Below are positions 5,831 through 6,365 of a stretch of DNA of 6,365 bases, in pieces; the first letter of the stretch is position 1, and every line of letters starts with the position of its first letter. The notes under the pieces are model-generated. The model worked only from the letters and a program-made list of their open reading frames with translations, ran no database searches and was not told the origin of the DNA. Source of the DNA: an uncultured Flavobacteriaceae bacterium (lineage in GTDB: Bacteria; Bacteroidota; Bacteroidia; Flavobacteriales; Flavobacteriaceae); contig CAJWFY010000084.1 of assembly GCA_913031655.1 (NCBI GenBank), forward strand, positions 1-6,365, given 5' to 3'. Position numbers and translations under genes: made by a program.

Positions 5831-5899
5831 AAATCTATTCGAACCGAAAATGGAAAGATTATTGCGATGAACCTATTTACTAATCCAGTTAAAAAATAA
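5831..5899 (+). pseudogene. C-terminal remnant of an NTF2-like lipoprotein gene
   Basis: Between the ABM gene and the last NTF2-like gene, one frame is open from just after a TAA (5828-5830) to a TAA at 5897-5899. It has no usable upstream start. It encodes SIRTENGKI, then LFTNPVKK before the stop. The neighbouring intact gene has SFRWENGEI near its C-terminus (residues 137-145), also followed a few residues later by LF; six of nine positions match, including the ENG turn that precedes the last strand of NTF2-like domains. The best reading is the tail of a deleted extra paralogue. The stretch is only 22 codons, so chance resemblance is possible. Confidence 0.5.
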
Positions 5900-5901
5900 T
5901 T

Positions 5902-6365
5902 ATGAAAAAAATACTATTACTATTAATTACAATAACAACAATTAGTTGTAACAACAACACTACAATTGTTGAGTTTGAAGATGAAAAATCCAATGCTATA
6001 AGAGGGCATTTTGAACATTATTTAAATAATGACATCGATGGTTTGAAAAAGCTTTGGGCCGATGATGATAAAATTACTTTGTGGCTTGGAAGTGTTGAAA
6101 CCTCTCCTTTATCAGAACTAATTGATTTAATTGGAGCTCAACATGTTGCTTTTGATAATATTCAAATGCTGAATCCTAAGGGTGGAGATAACCCTATATT
6201 TGTTGAGACTAAATCGTATGCTAATGGAGAAACATGGACTAATACATGGTTTAGATGGTCAGCAGTTGGTAAATCAAGTGGAAAATTAATTGAACTTCCT
6301 GCTAACTTAAGTTTCAGATGGGAAAATGGCGAGATAGTTGAAGAAGTACATTTATTTGATCCTGC
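5902..6365 (+). CDS. NTF2-like lipoprotein, 3' end outside window
   Basis: The visible 154 codons begin with the signal peptide MKKILLLLITITTISC (lipid Cys16) and an Asn/Thr-rich spacer. Then comes an NTF2-like domain: helix SNAIRGHFEHYLNNDIDGLKKLWADDD (30-56), in which the 'N-D-I-D-G-L-x-x-L-W-A-D-D' stretch is the typical helix-to-strand turn. Strands ITLWLG (58-63), NPIFVETKSYAN and TWTNTWFRWSAVG follow, and the segment LSFRWENGEIVEEVHLFDP (136-154) closes the fold. Little should be missing beyond the window. It is clearly a different branch from the two tandem copies at 4363-5412 and lacks their DQTxMMGSQAT lead-in. It lies 2 bases after the stop of the remnant and 77 bases after the ABM gene, on the same strand, so it probably belongs to the same transcript. 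Ligand unknown. Confidence 0.85.
   Translation, partial: MKKILLLLITITTISCNNNTTIVEFEDEKSNAIRGHFEHYLNNDIDGLKKLWADDDKITLWLGSVETSPLSELIDLIGAQHVAFDNIQMLNPKGGDNPIFVETKSYANGETWTNTWFRWSAVGKSSGKLIELPANLSFRWENGEIVEEVHLFDP

Noticed and set aside
5850..5899. Tiny ORFs starting with ATG at 5850 and 5867
   Set aside because: They encode only 6 and 10 residues, with no sign of a leader peptide. The second is simply the end of the remnant reading frame.

Overview
The window looks like a piece of a Bacteroidota chromosome, most likely a marine-type member of Flavobacteriia. The sequence is very AT-rich (about 30% GC by eye). Start codons follow A-rich leaders with no clear Shine-Dalgarno sequence. There are many short lipoproteins beginning MKK/MFKK with a signal-peptidase-II Cys at residues 15-17. 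The protein families (Kazal-type lipoprotein, NUC1 nuclease lipoprotein, DUF3575-like outer-membrane barrel, NTF2-like lipoproteins) are all common in that group. No rRNA, tRNA, CRISPR array, transposase or phage gene is visible, and there is no gene-free stretch over 300 bases; the longest gaps are about 120-136 bases.

Left third (1-2609): a nearly complete major-facilitator transporter runs leftward off the window edge, apparently from a TTG start. Divergent from it is a four-helix DoxX-like membrane protein. Converging on that gene is a PhzF-family isomerase/epimerase with an intact active site, whose stop codon lies inside a TTA microsatellite, giving six in-frame TAA stops.

Middle (2745-4226): a secreted or outer-membrane beta-barrel protein reads rightward and ends 2 bases from the stop of a leftward pair. 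That pair is a DNA/RNA non-specific endonuclease lipoprotein followed 7 bases later by a small Kazal-domain lipoprotein. Both have acidic residues just after the lipid-bearing Cys, which suggests they are displayed on the cell surface.

Right third (4363-6365): a compact rightward cluster of lipoproteins. Two tandem NTF2-like paralogues (about 64% identical by hand alignment) are followed by an antibiotic-biosynthesis-monooxygenase (ABM) lipoprotein, then a 77-base gap, then another NTF2-like lipoprotein cut by the window edge. The gap holds a start-less reading frame whose residues match the C-terminus of that last gene, so it is probably the tail of a deleted paralogue. The cluster therefore appears to be an array that grows and decays by local duplication. 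Its function is not known from the sequence; this array is the most unusual thing in the window.
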